A stretch of 64,000 bases of DNA, from assembly GCF_900112285.1 (NCBI RefSeq), contig NZ_FOKZ01000021.1, positions 1 to 64,000 on the forward strand, written 5' to 3'. Position 1 is the stretch's first letter. Every line of letters starts with the position of its first letter. The notes under the pieces were generated by a model. That model ran no database searches. It saw only the letters and a program-made list of their open reading frames with translations, and was not told the origin of the DNA. Below, one piece after another: positions 17,111 through 25,253 of this stretch. The position numbers and the translations under genes were made by a program. Origin of the DNA: Polaromonas sp. OV174. GTDB lineage: Bacteria; Pseudomonadota; Gammaproteobacteria; Burkholderiales; Burkholderiaceae_C.

Positions 17111-18274
17111 TCAGGCCGAGAGCGCGTACATCTGGGCGTAGAGGTCTGTCTTGCCTTCAAAGCCGATGCCTGGTAACTCCGGCAAGGTGACGTGGCCGTC
17201 GATGACCTTCACGCCATCCGGGAAGCCGCCGTAAGGCTGAAAAAGGTCGGGATAGCTCTCGTTTCCGCCGAGGCCGAGGCCGGCGGCGATGTTGAGGGAC
17301 ATCTGATGCCCACCGTGCGGGACGCAACGCGACGGTGACCAACCAAACTGTTTGAGAACCTCCAGGGTCCGCAAATACTCGACCAGGCCATAGGAGAGCG
17401 CGCAGTCGAACTGCAGCCAGTCGCGGTCGGGTCGCATGCCGCCATGACGCAGCAGGTTGCGCGCGTCCTGATGCGAGAACAGGTTCTCGCCGGTCGCCAT
17501 AGGTCCGGGATAGTATTCCGAGATCGCGGCCTGCAGCGAATAGTCGAGCGGGTCGCCGATCTCCTCGTACCAGAACAGCGGATACTCGCGCAGCATCTTG
17601 GCGTAGGCGATGCCGGTCTCCAGGTCGAATCGGCCGTTCGCGTCCACCGCGAGCTGAGCTTCGGAACCGATCTCTTTCAGAACTGCTTCGATGCGGCCGC
17701 GATCCTCGTCGATCGAGGCACCACCGATTTTCATTTTCACGACGTTGTAGCCACGGTCCAGATAACTGCGCATTTCCGCGCAGAGCGCACTGTTGTCCTT
17801 GCCGGGGTAGTAATAGCCGCCGGCCGCATAGACAAAGACGCGCGGATTTGCCTCCCGGTCGTTGCGTTCGGCCAGCATTCGGAACAGCGGCTTGCCCTCG
17901 ATCTTGGCTACCGCGTCCCAGATAGCCATGTCGATGGTGCCGACAGCGACGGAGCGTTCACCGTGTCCACCCGGTTTCTCGTTGCTCATGACCGCTGCCC
18001 ACACCTTGGAGGGATCGATATTGGTGCCGGCTTGATCGAGCAAACTCTCGGGCGCAGCCTGAAGAATGCGGTCGCGGAAGCGCTCACGGATGAGCCCCCC
18101 CTGCCCGTAGCGGCCGTTGGAGTTGAAGCCGTAGCCTACGACCGGCTTGCCGTCCCGAATGACGTCCGTGATCACGGCCACCAGGCTCAAGGTCATCTTG
18201 CTAAAGTCGATATAGGCGTTGCGGATAGGCGAACTGATAGGGACTGTTTTTTCTCTGATCTCGACGATTTTCAT
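17111..18274 (-). CDS. tarD: D(-)-tartrate dehydratase (enolase superfamily)
   Basis: 387 residues. The sequence follows the recalled Bradyrhizobium TarD almost throughout (ISSPIRNAYIDF, VVGYGFNSNGRYGQGGLIRE, NEKPGGHGERSVAVGTID). Catalytic features are present: K-M-K at 180-182 (base), Asp211 in VDANGRF, Glu237 in WYEEIGDP and Glu263 in TGENLF as Mg ligands, and His320 in PHGGHQMS. All sit two residues before the recalled TarD numbering (184, 213, 239, 265, 322). The enzyme dehydrates D-tartrate to oxaloacetate. It is followed by a Bug receptor and is divergent from a LysR gene, a compact tartrate utilisation unit. Confidence 0.9.
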   Translation of the reverse strand: MKIVEIREKTVPISSPIRNAYIDFSKMTLSLVAVITDVIRDGKPVVGYGFNSNGRYGQGGLIRERFRDRILQAAPESLLDQAGTNIDPSKVWAAVMSNEKPGGHGERSVAVGTIDMAIWDAVAKIEGKPLFRMLAERNDREANPRVFVYAAGGYYYPGKDNSALCAEMRSYLDRGYNVVKMKIGGASIDEDRGRIEAVLKEIGSEAQLAVDANGRFDLETGIAYAKMLREYPLFWYEEIGDPLDYSLQAAISEYYPGPMATGENLFSHQDARNLLRHGGMRPDRDWLQFDCALSYGLVEYLRTLEVLKQFGWSPSRCVPHGGHQMSLNIAAGLGLGGNESYPDLFQPYGGFPDGVKVIDGHVTLPELPGIGFEGKTDLYAQMYALSA

Positions 18275-18378
18275 GTTTGATTCCGTGAAAGGTTTGGCTC
18301 GGATCGCTATGATCGTCAAGACCGCTGCATTTGACCAATGCTGTTTTTCTTCTCTTCAATGCTTTCAAGGCACTGGGC

Positions 18379-19290
18379 ATGAACGTCTCCTGGCTCGAAG
18401 ATTTTTTGGTGCTGGCGACGACGGGCAACTTTTCCCGCGCCGCAGATGAGCGCCACATGACCCAGCCGGCTTTCGGTCGCCGGGTACGGGCGCTGGAGGA
18501 GTGGATAGGCACCGAGCTTTTTGACAGGAGCTCACAGCCCGTTCGCCTGACAGAGGCAGGGCAGTGGTTTCACGGCGTTGCGCATGATTTGCTGGCCCAG
18601 GTGGCCCGTGTACCGGGCGAGGCCCGGGCCGTGGCCGAGGCCAGTTCGAATTCACTTCGTTTTGCGGCCACACATGCCTTGTCCTTTACCTTTATGCCGG
18701 GCTGGCTGCGCAGTTTCGAGGCGCACACCATGGCGGGCACCATCCAGCTGGAGTCCGATGTGCTGCTGCGCTGCGAGGCCCTGATGGAGCAGAGCAAGGT
18801 GCAGTTTGTGGTGTGTCATGCGCATCCCCAAGCGGTCGGCCGGCTGCAGGCGGATGGTTATCCCTCCGTGAAGATCGGCGCGGATGTTCTCGTGCCGGTG
18901 ACAGCTGTGAATTCCGCTGGTCACCCGGTACACACGCTCCAGGCCGGCAAAACGCCTGTTCCGCTTCTGAGCTACAGCGCCGAGTCGGGCCTTGGACGCA
19001 TCTTGCGCGAAACACGGCTTGATGCCCTGGAGAACGTTTCAACGCAGATCGTGTTCACGGCACATCTCGCATCGGTTCTCAGGACCATGGTGCTGGACGG
19101 ACGCGGCGTTGCCTGGCTGCCGCAAACTCTTATCCAGGACGATCTTGCCAGTCATCGTGTCACCAGGGCAGGAGTGGAGGACTTGTGCATAGAGCTTGAA
19201 ATAAGGCTTTTCCGGTCTCGCAATTCGATGGGGCGTGCAGCAGAGGCGCTGTGGGACGCCGTAGTTGGTTCTGGCGTTGCTATCGCGTAA
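18379..19290 (+). CDS. LysR-family regulator divergent from tarD
   Basis: 303 residues from MNVSWLEDFLVLATTGNFSR at 18379; an earlier in-frame ATG at 18331 adds an uncharacteristic hydrophobic stretch. The DNA-binding domain continues AADERHMTQPAFGRRVRALE and LFDRSSQPVRLTEAG. The effector domain is of the standard LysR type. It is divergent from tarD across a gap of about 100 bases and is the obvious candidate regulator of the tartrate genes. Confidence 0.9.
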   Translation: MNVSWLEDFLVLATTGNFSRAADERHMTQPAFGRRVRALEEWIGTELFDRSSQPVRLTEAGQWFHGVAHDLLAQVARVPGEARAVAEASSNSLRFAATHALSFTFMPGWLRSFEAHTMAGTIQLESDVLLRCEALMEQSKVQFVVCHAHPQAVGRLQADGYPSVKIGADVLVPVTAVNSAGHPVHTLQAGKTPVPLLSYSAESGLGRILRETRLDALENVSTQIVFTAHLASVLRTMVLDGRGVAWLPQTLIQDDLASHRVTRAGVEDLCIELEIRLFRSRNSMGRAAEALWDAVVGSGVAIA

Positions 19291-19434
19291 CCGGAAGTGA
19301 CTAGTTTGTCATCCTGCGTCGTGCCAAGAAGCTCACACAAACGAGCGAAAAATATTGCTTGCTAAAACTGCGGTCCATGACCAGCGCGGATAAAGGAACA
19401 GTGGCCGACAGGCCGCGCGCACCTTCGCGCAATC

Positions 19435-19866
19435 GTGGCGATCGATTTCGAGCATCGGGTTCGTTGCCAGCAATCCGGATGCGGGCATTCAGTGCACGCG
19501 GCCGTGCATATCGTCAAGGAGTCCAGCCTGGTTGTGGGTTCGACATGCTTCGCCAAGCGACACGGATCGGCTGGCACGCTCGGCGCCGTACAGCACGGCG
19601 GTGACCTCGGCCGAAAGCTCACCAATAAAGAGCGCATCTTGCTCGCCGAGAATTCTCAAATGTTGCTGGCCCATTTCGAAGAACAAGAGACGGTTTCTAT
19701 GGCCAACACTGTTCAAGCTATCAAGCTATCAAGCTATCAAGCTATCAAGCTATCAAGCTATCAAGCTATCAAGCTATCAAGCTATCAAGCTATCAAGCTA
19801 TCAAGCTATCAAGCTATCAAGCTTTTTCAGAGCTGCGGATTTCGCGGCCCCAAGGTCGGTCGTTGA
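19435..19866 (+). CDS. Hypothetical Cys/His-containing protein ending in an octanucleotide repeat
   Basis: A 143-codon frame opening with GTG. The first 85 residues look like real protein: HRVRCQQSGCGHSVHAAVHI, with a C-x4-C-x-H arrangement, then VVGSTCFAKRHGSAGTLGAV and RKLTNKERILLAENSQMLLA. I recall similar small uncharacterised proteins with a longer N-terminus but cannot name the family. From 19714 on, the C-terminal third is encoded by an 8-base tandem repeat and reads as repeats of QAIKLSSY. No clear ribosome site precedes the GTG. It may be an N-terminally truncated gene whose tail was invaded by repeat expansion. Confidence 0.4.
   Translation: MAIDFEHRVRCQQSGCGHSVHAAVHIVKESSLVVGSTCFAKRHGSAGTLGAVQHGGDLGRKLTNKERILLAENSQMLLAHFEEQETVSMANTVQAIKLSSYQAIKLSSYQAIKLSSYQAIKLSSYQAIKLFQSCGFRGPKVGR
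19714..19823. repeat. Tandem array of the octamer CAAGCTAT
   Basis: Thirteen perfect copies of CAAGCTAT run from 19714 to 19817, followed by a six-base partial copy. The unit is not a multiple of three, so gain or loss of copies shifts the reading frame of any gene crossing it. It lies in the 3' part of the ORF at 19435-19866. Confidence 0.97.
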
Positions 19867-20192
19867 CCGGCCGCTCTCAAGTCACCGCCACGACGCGGGG
19901 CATGAACATGAACGATGGGAAGGCTTCGGGCACGAAGCTGGCCGCCACGAGATATGGCTGACAGGTAGCCCAACCCATGGAATTTGGTCGCCAGGAAGCG
20001 GGCACTGCCCATCGGCAGCTACCGCTTGCAGATTCAACCGGTCGATGTATTTTCCTGCTGACCACTTCGAGGCTGACAGCAGCCAGCCAGAGCGCGGCGA
20101 TCTGTACATGATGACGACTCAAAGAGGGCTATTCGTGAGGTCTGAATCGAGGGCCATAGGATACGCTTGAGGTCTGATCTCGGGAGCAATGT
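19867..20192. repeat. Gene-free stretch with a solo IS30-like end
   Basis: No gene can be supported. At about 20031-20047 the 17-base string GATTCAACCGGTCGATG repeats the IS30 end at 11137-11153, then diverges. A short minus-strand frame ending near 19877 is of uncertain meaning. The stretch is probably mosaic debris between the repeat-bearing ORF and the AraC gene. Confidence 0.45.
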
Positions 20193-21101
20193 TCAGGATG
20201 CGGATTGCTCCGTCCCACCATAGGACAAATGCTGCATTCGCTTGATGTCCCGCTGGGGCGGCGCACCAAACAGGCGGCTGTAATCACGACTGAACTGTGA
20301 GGCGCTTTCGTAGCCCACGCGCGCCGCTGTACTGCTCGCATCCAGGGCCTGATTCAGCATCAATTGCCGCGCCTCTTGCAGGCGCAATTGCCTCTGGTAC
20401 TGCACGGGGCTCATGCCCGTGAGGTTGCGGAAGTGTTGCCGGAATGTCGATGGACTCATGTGCACGCTGGCGGCAAGTTCGTTTATCAGTACGTCGCGGC
20501 TGAAATTCTGTTTGAGCCATGCCATGGCTTGTGCTATTTGGTGGCTGGGTGAGCCCGCTGCCACCAGCTGCCGAAGGTAGGGCCCGTGAGGGCCGGACAG
20601 CAGTCTCACCATGATCTCCCGCTGAATCAAGGGAGCAATTGGGGTGATGAGTTGGGGCTCATTCAGCAGTTGGACCAGGCGGGTTAACGCGTCGAGCAAA
20701 GGCGCTTCCAGCAGGCTCAGAGAAATCGCGCGCGGCACCTGCTCTCGTGACAGAGGCGGCAGATCCATCTCTGTCGCCAATTGCACAAGGGCGCTCCCAT
20801 CCAGCCGCAGCATCATGCCCAGAAAAGGCTGGGCCAGATTGGCCTGGGTGACATGTGAAACGACGGGCAGATCAACCGTCGTCAGCAAGGATTGTCCTGG
20901 CCCATAGGCAATCACCTGCTCGCCCAGGGTGACCTGCTTTCCGCCCTGTGCCGTGATGCCCAGCCCCAGCCCGTAAATGCAGTGCATGGGCTCCGTCGTG
21001 GCACTGCGCCGGTGAAGAGTGAGTCGCGGGATGCCCGTTTGGTGATCGCCGTCATTTTGAGCAATCCGGCCAATCTCGTAGGCCAAGGTTTCTATGGACA
21101 T
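20193..21101 (-). CDS. AraC-family regulator with YqhC-like N-terminus
   Basis: 302 residues from MSIETLAYEI at 21101. The N-terminal part (TGIPRLTLHRRS, YGPGQSLLTTVDLPV) resembles the AraC_N domain (PF06719) found in E. coli YqhC. The C-terminal third holds the two helix-turn-helix motifs, INELAASVHMSPSTFRQHFR and AARVGYESASQFSRDYSRLF. It is divergent from the ene reductase - molybdenum hydroxylase - XdhC operon, with a two-turn direct repeat in the intergenic region. YqhC-like proteins respond to aldehydes, so an aldehyde or related electrophile is a reasonable guess for the inducer. Confidence 0.92.
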   Translation of the reverse strand: MSIETLAYEIGRIAQNDGDHQTGIPRLTLHRRSATTEPMHCIYGLGLGITAQGGKQVTLGEQVIAYGPGQSLLTTVDLPVVSHVTQANLAQPFLGMMLRLDGSALVQLATEMDLPPLSREQVPRAISLSLLEAPLLDALTRLVQLLNEPQLITPIAPLIQREIMVRLLSGPHGPYLRQLVAAGSPSHQIAQAMAWLKQNFSRDVLINELAASVHMSPSTFRQHFRNLTGMSPVQYQRQLRLQEARQLMLNQALDASSTAARVGYESASQFSRDYSRLFGAPPQRDIKRMQHLSYGGTEQSAS

Positions 21102-21231
21102 GGTCAGCTCGCCTGGGTGGGGTGATTTGTTTCTGAAATTGAAGGAGAGAGTCAAGGAGGCCGAGATAGGGCTCGCTGAGGAGGACTGTACATCTGGTGC
21201 ATCCAGGCAGATCAATTTTTGGTGGTGAAAC

Positions 21232-21267
21232 ATCAAAAAAGGCAAGACAAGAATCAAAAATGGCAAG
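21232..21267. promoter_or_regulatory. Candidate AraC-type direct-repeat operator
   Basis: ATCAAAAAAGGCAAG (21232-21246) is repeated as ATCAAAAATGGCAAG (21253-21267). They match in 14 of 15 bases and are spaced 21 bases, two helical turns, which is the usual arrangement for AraC-family sites. It lies between the AraC gene and the operon it faces. Confidence 0.55.
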
Positions 21268-21325
21268 CTTGTCACAAGGCAAAAGCAGATACTTCCATGC
21301 AACGATCCCCGTTTGGAACCATCAG

Positions 21326-22420
21326 ATGTCTTCTCTCTTCGCGCCCTTCACGCTCAAGGGCATCACCCTGCGCAACCGCATTGCGGCCTCGCCCATGTGC
21401 CAGTACCAGGCTGAGGACGGGCGCCTGAACGAATGGCACCAGTCCCACTACACCAGCATGGCCCGGGGTGGTGCCGGTCTGGTGGTGGTAGAAGCGACAG
21501 CCGTGGTCCCTGAAGGCCGCATCACGCCAGGGGATGCGGGCCTGTGGAGCGATGCCCAGGTTGCCGGTTTTGCGTCTGTGTCCAGCGCCATCAAAACTGC
21601 CGGCGCCGTGCCGGGTATCCAGCTGGGTCATGCTGGCCGCAAGGCGGGCTGCAAGCGTCCATGGGAAGGCGGCGAACCGCTGGACAAGGCCGACCCGCAG
21701 GCATGGCAGCCGGTGGGCCCCAGTGCCGTACCATTCATGCCCGGTTCCGGCTACATTCCCCGCGAGATGACGCTGGACGATATCCGCCAAGCAAAGCAGC
21801 ATTTCGTGGACGCAACCCAACGCGCGCGCGAAGCGGGATTCGAGTGGCTGGAACTGCACTTCGCCCATGGCTTTCTGGGTCAGAACTTCTTGTCGAAGCA
21901 CGCCAACCAGCGCCAGGATCAATACGGTGGCTCGCTGGAAAACCGAGCCCGATTCCTGATTGAGACGGTGCGTGAGGTGCGCGAGGTCTGGCCAGAGCAG
22001 TACCCGCTAACGGTGCGCCTGGGGGTGGTCGAGTTCGATGACGGGCAAGCCGAATCGCTGACCGACGCCATCCAGGTGCTGAAATGGCTCAAGGACGCCG
22101 GTCTGGATCTGGTGGATGCCGGTTTGGCCCTGTCCACCCCCGGCGAGCTGGTGCCCTGGGGGCCGGACTTCATGGTTCCTTACGCGGCGCAGATTCGCCA
22201 AGTCACGGGTCTGCCCGTGGCCACCAGCTGGATGATCACCGACGCCCTACAGGCCGACGAGTTTGTCCGCAGCGGACAAGTCGACCTGGTGTTCCTGGCG
22301 CGCACCCTGCTGGCCAATCCGCACTGGCCCTACCAGGCTGCCCGTGAGCTCCAGATCGCGCGCCCGGCCGAAGTGCTGCCCACCCCTTACGCCTTCTGGT
22401 TGCAGACCTGGTCGAACTGA
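21326..22420 (+). CDS. Xenobiotic reductase A/YqjM-like ene reductase
   Basis: 364 residues from MSSLFAPFTLKGITLRNRIA at 21326; further upstream ATGs lie in the regulatory region. The thermophilic-like OYE signature is clear: ASPMCQYQAEDG with the flavin-tuning Cys, IQLGHAGRKAG, LELHFAHGFLGQNF with the active-site His pair, QYGGSLENRARF, and the C-terminal WLQTW tail that reaches into the neighbouring subunit. It reduces activated alkenes with NAD(P)H and FMN. It heads an operon with a molybdenum hydroxylase and XdhC and is divergent from an AraC regulator. Confidence 0.93.
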   Translation: MSSLFAPFTLKGITLRNRIAASPMCQYQAEDGRLNEWHQSHYTSMARGGAGLVVVEATAVVPEGRITPGDAGLWSDAQVAGFASVSSAIKTAGAVPGIQLGHAGRKAGCKRPWEGGEPLDKADPQAWQPVGPSAVPFMPGSGYIPREMTLDDIRQAKQHFVDATQRAREAGFEWLELHFAHGFLGQNFLSKHANQRQDQYGGSLENRARFLIETVREVREVWPEQYPLTVRLGVVEFDDGQAESLTDAIQVLKWLKDAGLDLVDAGLALSTPGELVPWGPDFMVPYAAQIRQVTGLPVATSWMITDALQADEFVRSGQVDLVFLARTLLANPHWPYQAARELQIARPAEVLPTPYAFWLQTWSN

Positions 22421-22490
22421 CCCGCAGGACCCGAAGACTCATCGCCATACATCGTTCCGCCCCACCTACCCTACGGAGAACTGACCCACC

Positions 22491-22964
22491 ATGAACACGC
22501 TCAACGTTAACGGCAATGACCACACGGTCGACGCCGACCCCGGCACCCCCATCCTCTGGGCCCTGCGCGACACGCTGGGCCTGACCGGCACCAAGTTCGG
22601 TTGCGGTGCCGCGCTGTGCGGCGCCTGCACCGTGCATCTGGACGGCCAGGCCATCCGCTCCTGCATCACACCCATCTCCGCCGCCGAAGGCAAGAAGATC
22701 ACCACGATCGAATCAGCAACCGATGGCAGTGACCGTGTCGGTACAGCCGTACACGCCGCCTGGGTCAAGCACGACGTGGCGCAGTGCGGTTACTGCCAGA
22801 GCGGCCAGATCATGAGCGCCACCGCCTTCCTTAAATCGCAGCCCAAGGGCAAGCAACCCACAGCAGCTGAAATCGACTCGGCCATGGCTGGCAATATCTG
22901 CCGCTGTGGTACCTACGCCCGCATTCGCGCCGCCGTGGCCGATGCCGCCAAAACCCTGGCCTGA
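22491..22964 (+). CDS. iorA: Molybdenum hydroxylase [2Fe-2S] subunit (IorA-type)
   Basis: 157 residues with the full set of eight cysteines for two [2Fe-2S] clusters: Cys38, 43, 46 and 58 (GCGAALCGACTVHL) for the plant-ferredoxin-type cluster, and Cys99, 102, 137 and 139 (CGYCQSG, CRCG) for the helical-domain cluster. It is the electron-transfer subunit of the large molybdopterin subunit encoded next, as in isoquinoline 1-oxidoreductase. There is no FAD subunit nearby, which matches the two-subunit Ior class that passes electrons onward to a cytochrome or quinone. Substrate unknown. Confidence 0.9.
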   Translation: MNTLNVNGNDHTVDADPGTPILWALRDTLGLTGTKFGCGAALCGACTVHLDGQAIRSCITPISAAEGKKITTIESATDGSDRVGTAVHAAWVKHDVAQCGYCQSGQIMSATAFLKSQPKGKQPTAAEIDSAMAGNICRCGTYARIRAAVADAAKTLA

Positions 22965-22977
22965 AGGAGTACCCGTC

Positions 22978-25233
22978 ATGATGCCCATCCCTATGTACCC
23001 CAGCGAGTTGCCGCGCGTCCTGCAGCACATGCTGGAACGCGACCAAGCCGGCGAAACTGCTGCCGCCACGCTGCCACGCCGCAGTTTCTTGAAAATGGCC
23101 GGCATCGGCGGCCTGACGCTCGGCGCCTTTCCCCATCTGGCCATGGCACAGGCCGATGGTGTTGCAAAGCCGGCCGAGGCCCTGAAGCCGACGCAGCAAC
23201 CCTCGGCTTTCGTGCAGATCGCTCCCAACGGCGAGGTCACTGTGACCATCAACCGGCTGGAGTTCGGCCAAGGGGTGCAGACCGGCTTGCCGATGATCCT
23301 GGCCGAGGAGCTTGATGCCGACTGGAGCCTGGTGCGCAGCAAGAGCGGCACCAACGATGCTGCCTATCACGACCCGCTCTTTGGGATGCACCTGACCGGC
23401 GGCTCCAACTCCATCAAGAACAGCTTCACGCAGTACCGCGAGCTCGGCGCGCGTGCGCGGGCCATGCTGTTGTCTGCTGCGGCTATGAAATGGAAGGTCG
23501 ATGTTGCCACGCTGCGCACGCAGGCCGGCCAGGTGCTGGCGCCTGACGGGCGCAAGCTCGGCTACGGTGAACTGGCCGAAGCCGCCATGGCCCTGCCGGT
23601 GCCCGAGAAGGTCACTCTGAAAGACCCCAAGGACTTCCGCATCATCGGCCAGCCGACCACGCGATTGGATGCTCGCGCCAAGAGCAGCGGACGTCAGGAC
23701 TTCGGCATCGACGTCAAGCATCCCGGCCAACTCACGGCCGTGGTGGCGCATCCGCCGGTGTTCGGTGCCCGCCTGAAGTCGGTCGACGACAGCGCGGCGC
23801 GCGCCATCAAGGGTGTGAAGACGGTACTGCGCATCCCATTGGACCGGGGCGGCGAAGGCGTGGCCGTGGTGGCCGACGGCTACTGGCCGGCCAAGCTGGG
23901 CCGCGACGCACTGAAGCTGCAATGGGACACCGCCGCCGTGGAGAAGGTGGACAGCGAAAAGCAACTGGCGCAGTACCGGGAACTGGCCAAGCAGCCCGGC
24001 GCGCGCAAGTTTGATGCGGACATGTCTGCGCTGGACAAGGCACCCCGTCAGCTCGAGGCCGAGTTCGTGTTCCCCTACCTCGCTCATGTGCCGATGGAGC
24101 CATTGAACTGCACCGTTCAGCTGACCAGCGATCACGCCGAACTGTGGGTCGGTACCCAAAGCGCCGGACTGGACGCGGCCGCAGCTGCGAAAGCGCTAGG
24201 CCTGAAGCCCGAACAAGTGAAGCTGAATGTGCAGATGGCGGGCGGTGGCTTCGGCCGGCGTTTCGTTGGCAGCAGCGACTACGTGGTCGAGGCCTGCGAG
24301 ATCGCCAAGGCCGCGCAAGCCGCGGGCCTGAACGCGCCGCTGCGCCTGCTGTGGAGCCGTGAGGACGACGTCAAGGGCGGTTACTACCGCCCCATGCACC
24401 TGCACCGCGCCCGCATCGGCTTCGACGAGCGCGGCAAAGTATTGGCCTGGGATCACGTCATCGTCGGCCAGTCCATCCTCGCGGGAACGGTGTTCGAAGC
24501 CTTTCAGGTAAAGGATGGCGTTGACGCCTCGGCCACGGAGGGCATGCGCGATCCGTATCCGTTGCCTATGCGCTTGACCGTGCATCACCCCAAGCTCAAC
24601 GTGCCGGTGCTGTGGTGGCGTAGCGTGGGCTCCACCCATACCGCGTTCGTGATGGAAACCTTGCTCGACGAGATCGCGCGCAGCATCGGGCAAGACCCGG
24701 TGACTTACAGGATGCAGCTGTTCGGCGCCAAGCATCCGCGCCACCGCGCAGCGCTGCAACTGGCGGTAGACCAGAGCGGCTACGGCAAGAAACAGCTGCC
24801 CGCCGGCCGCGCCTGGGGCGTGGCTGTGCACGAGTCCTTCGAGTCCGTGGTGGCCTACGTCGTGGAGGCATCCGTCAAGGACGGCCAGCCGGTGCTGCAC
24901 CGCGCCACTGCCGGCGTGCACTGCAATCTGGCCGTCAACCCACGCAGCGTGGAAGCCCAGGTGCAGGGTGCGGCGGTCATGGGACTGTCGATGTGCCTGC
25001 CAGGTTCGGCCATCACGCTCAAGGACGGCGTCGTCGAGCAGAGCAACTTCGGCGATTTCACGGTAGCGCGCATCACCGACATGCCAGAGATCGCGGTACA
25101 TGTGGTGCCCAGCGCCGAGCCGCCCAAAGGCATGGGCGAGCCCGGCCTGCCACCGCTGGCGCCGGCGTTTGCCAACGCCATCGCACGGCTGACCGGCAAG
25201 CCGCTGCGCCAGCTGCCGTTCAAGCTGGCCTGA
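22978..25233 (+). CDS. iorB: Molybdenum hydroxylase molybdopterin-binding subunit (IorB-type)
   Basis: 751 residues from an ATG preceded by GAAGGAG. A twin-arginine-like motif, RRSFLKMAGIGG, begins at residue 34 and is followed by a hydrophobic stretch ending AMAQA, so the complex may be exported to the periplasm folded. Catalytic-domain hallmarks are QMAGGGFGRRF and, near the end, MGEPGLPPLAPAFANA, which carries the conserved active-site Glu. Isoquinoline 1-oxidoreductase is the type member, but the family also includes periplasmic aldehyde and nicotinate-type hydroxylases. No cytochrome c partner is encoded here. Gene symbol reflects family, not proven substrate. Confidence 0.88.
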   Translation: MMPIPMYPSELPRVLQHMLERDQAGETAAATLPRRSFLKMAGIGGLTLGAFPHLAMAQADGVAKPAEALKPTQQPSAFVQIAPNGEVTVTINRLEFGQGVQTGLPMILAEELDADWSLVRSKSGTNDAAYHDPLFGMHLTGGSNSIKNSFTQYRELGARARAMLLSAAAMKWKVDVATLRTQAGQVLAPDGRKLGYGELAEAAMALPVPEKVTLKDPKDFRIIGQPTTRLDARAKSSGRQDFGIDVKHPGQLTAVVAHPPVFGARLKSVDDSAARAIKGVKTVLRIPLDRGGEGVAVVADGYWPAKLGRDALKLQWDTAAVEKVDSEKQLAQYRELAKQPGARKFDADMSALDKAPRQLEAEFVFPYLAHVPMEPLNCTVQLTSDHAELWVGTQSAGLDAAAAAKALGLKPEQVKLNVQMAGGGFGRRFVGSSDYVVEACEIAKAAQAAGLNAPLRLLWSREDDVKGGYYRPMHLHRARIGFDERGKVLAWDHVIVGQSILAGTVFEAFQVKDGVDASATEGMRDPYPLPMRLTVHHPKLNVPVLWWRSVGSTHTAFVMETLLDEIARSIGQDPVTYRMQLFGAKHPRHRAALQLAVDQSGYGKKQLPAGRAWGVAVHESFESVVAYVVEASVKDGQPVLHRATAGVHCNLAVNPRSVEAQVQGAAVMGLSMCLPGSAITLKDGVVEQSNFGDFTVARITDMPEIAVHVVPSAEPPKGMGEPGLPPLAPAFANAIARLTGKPLRQLPFKLA

Positions 25234-25253
25234 ACCCAGAAGGACCCGGCACC

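Noticed and set aside
19714..19823. Tandem repeat considered as a CRISPR array
   Set aside because: The units are 8 bases, contiguous and without spacers, and no cas gene is present.
22831..24159. Long minus-strand open frame opposite iorB
   Set aside because: Antisense shadow of a conserved gene; composition and lack of motifs argue against coding.
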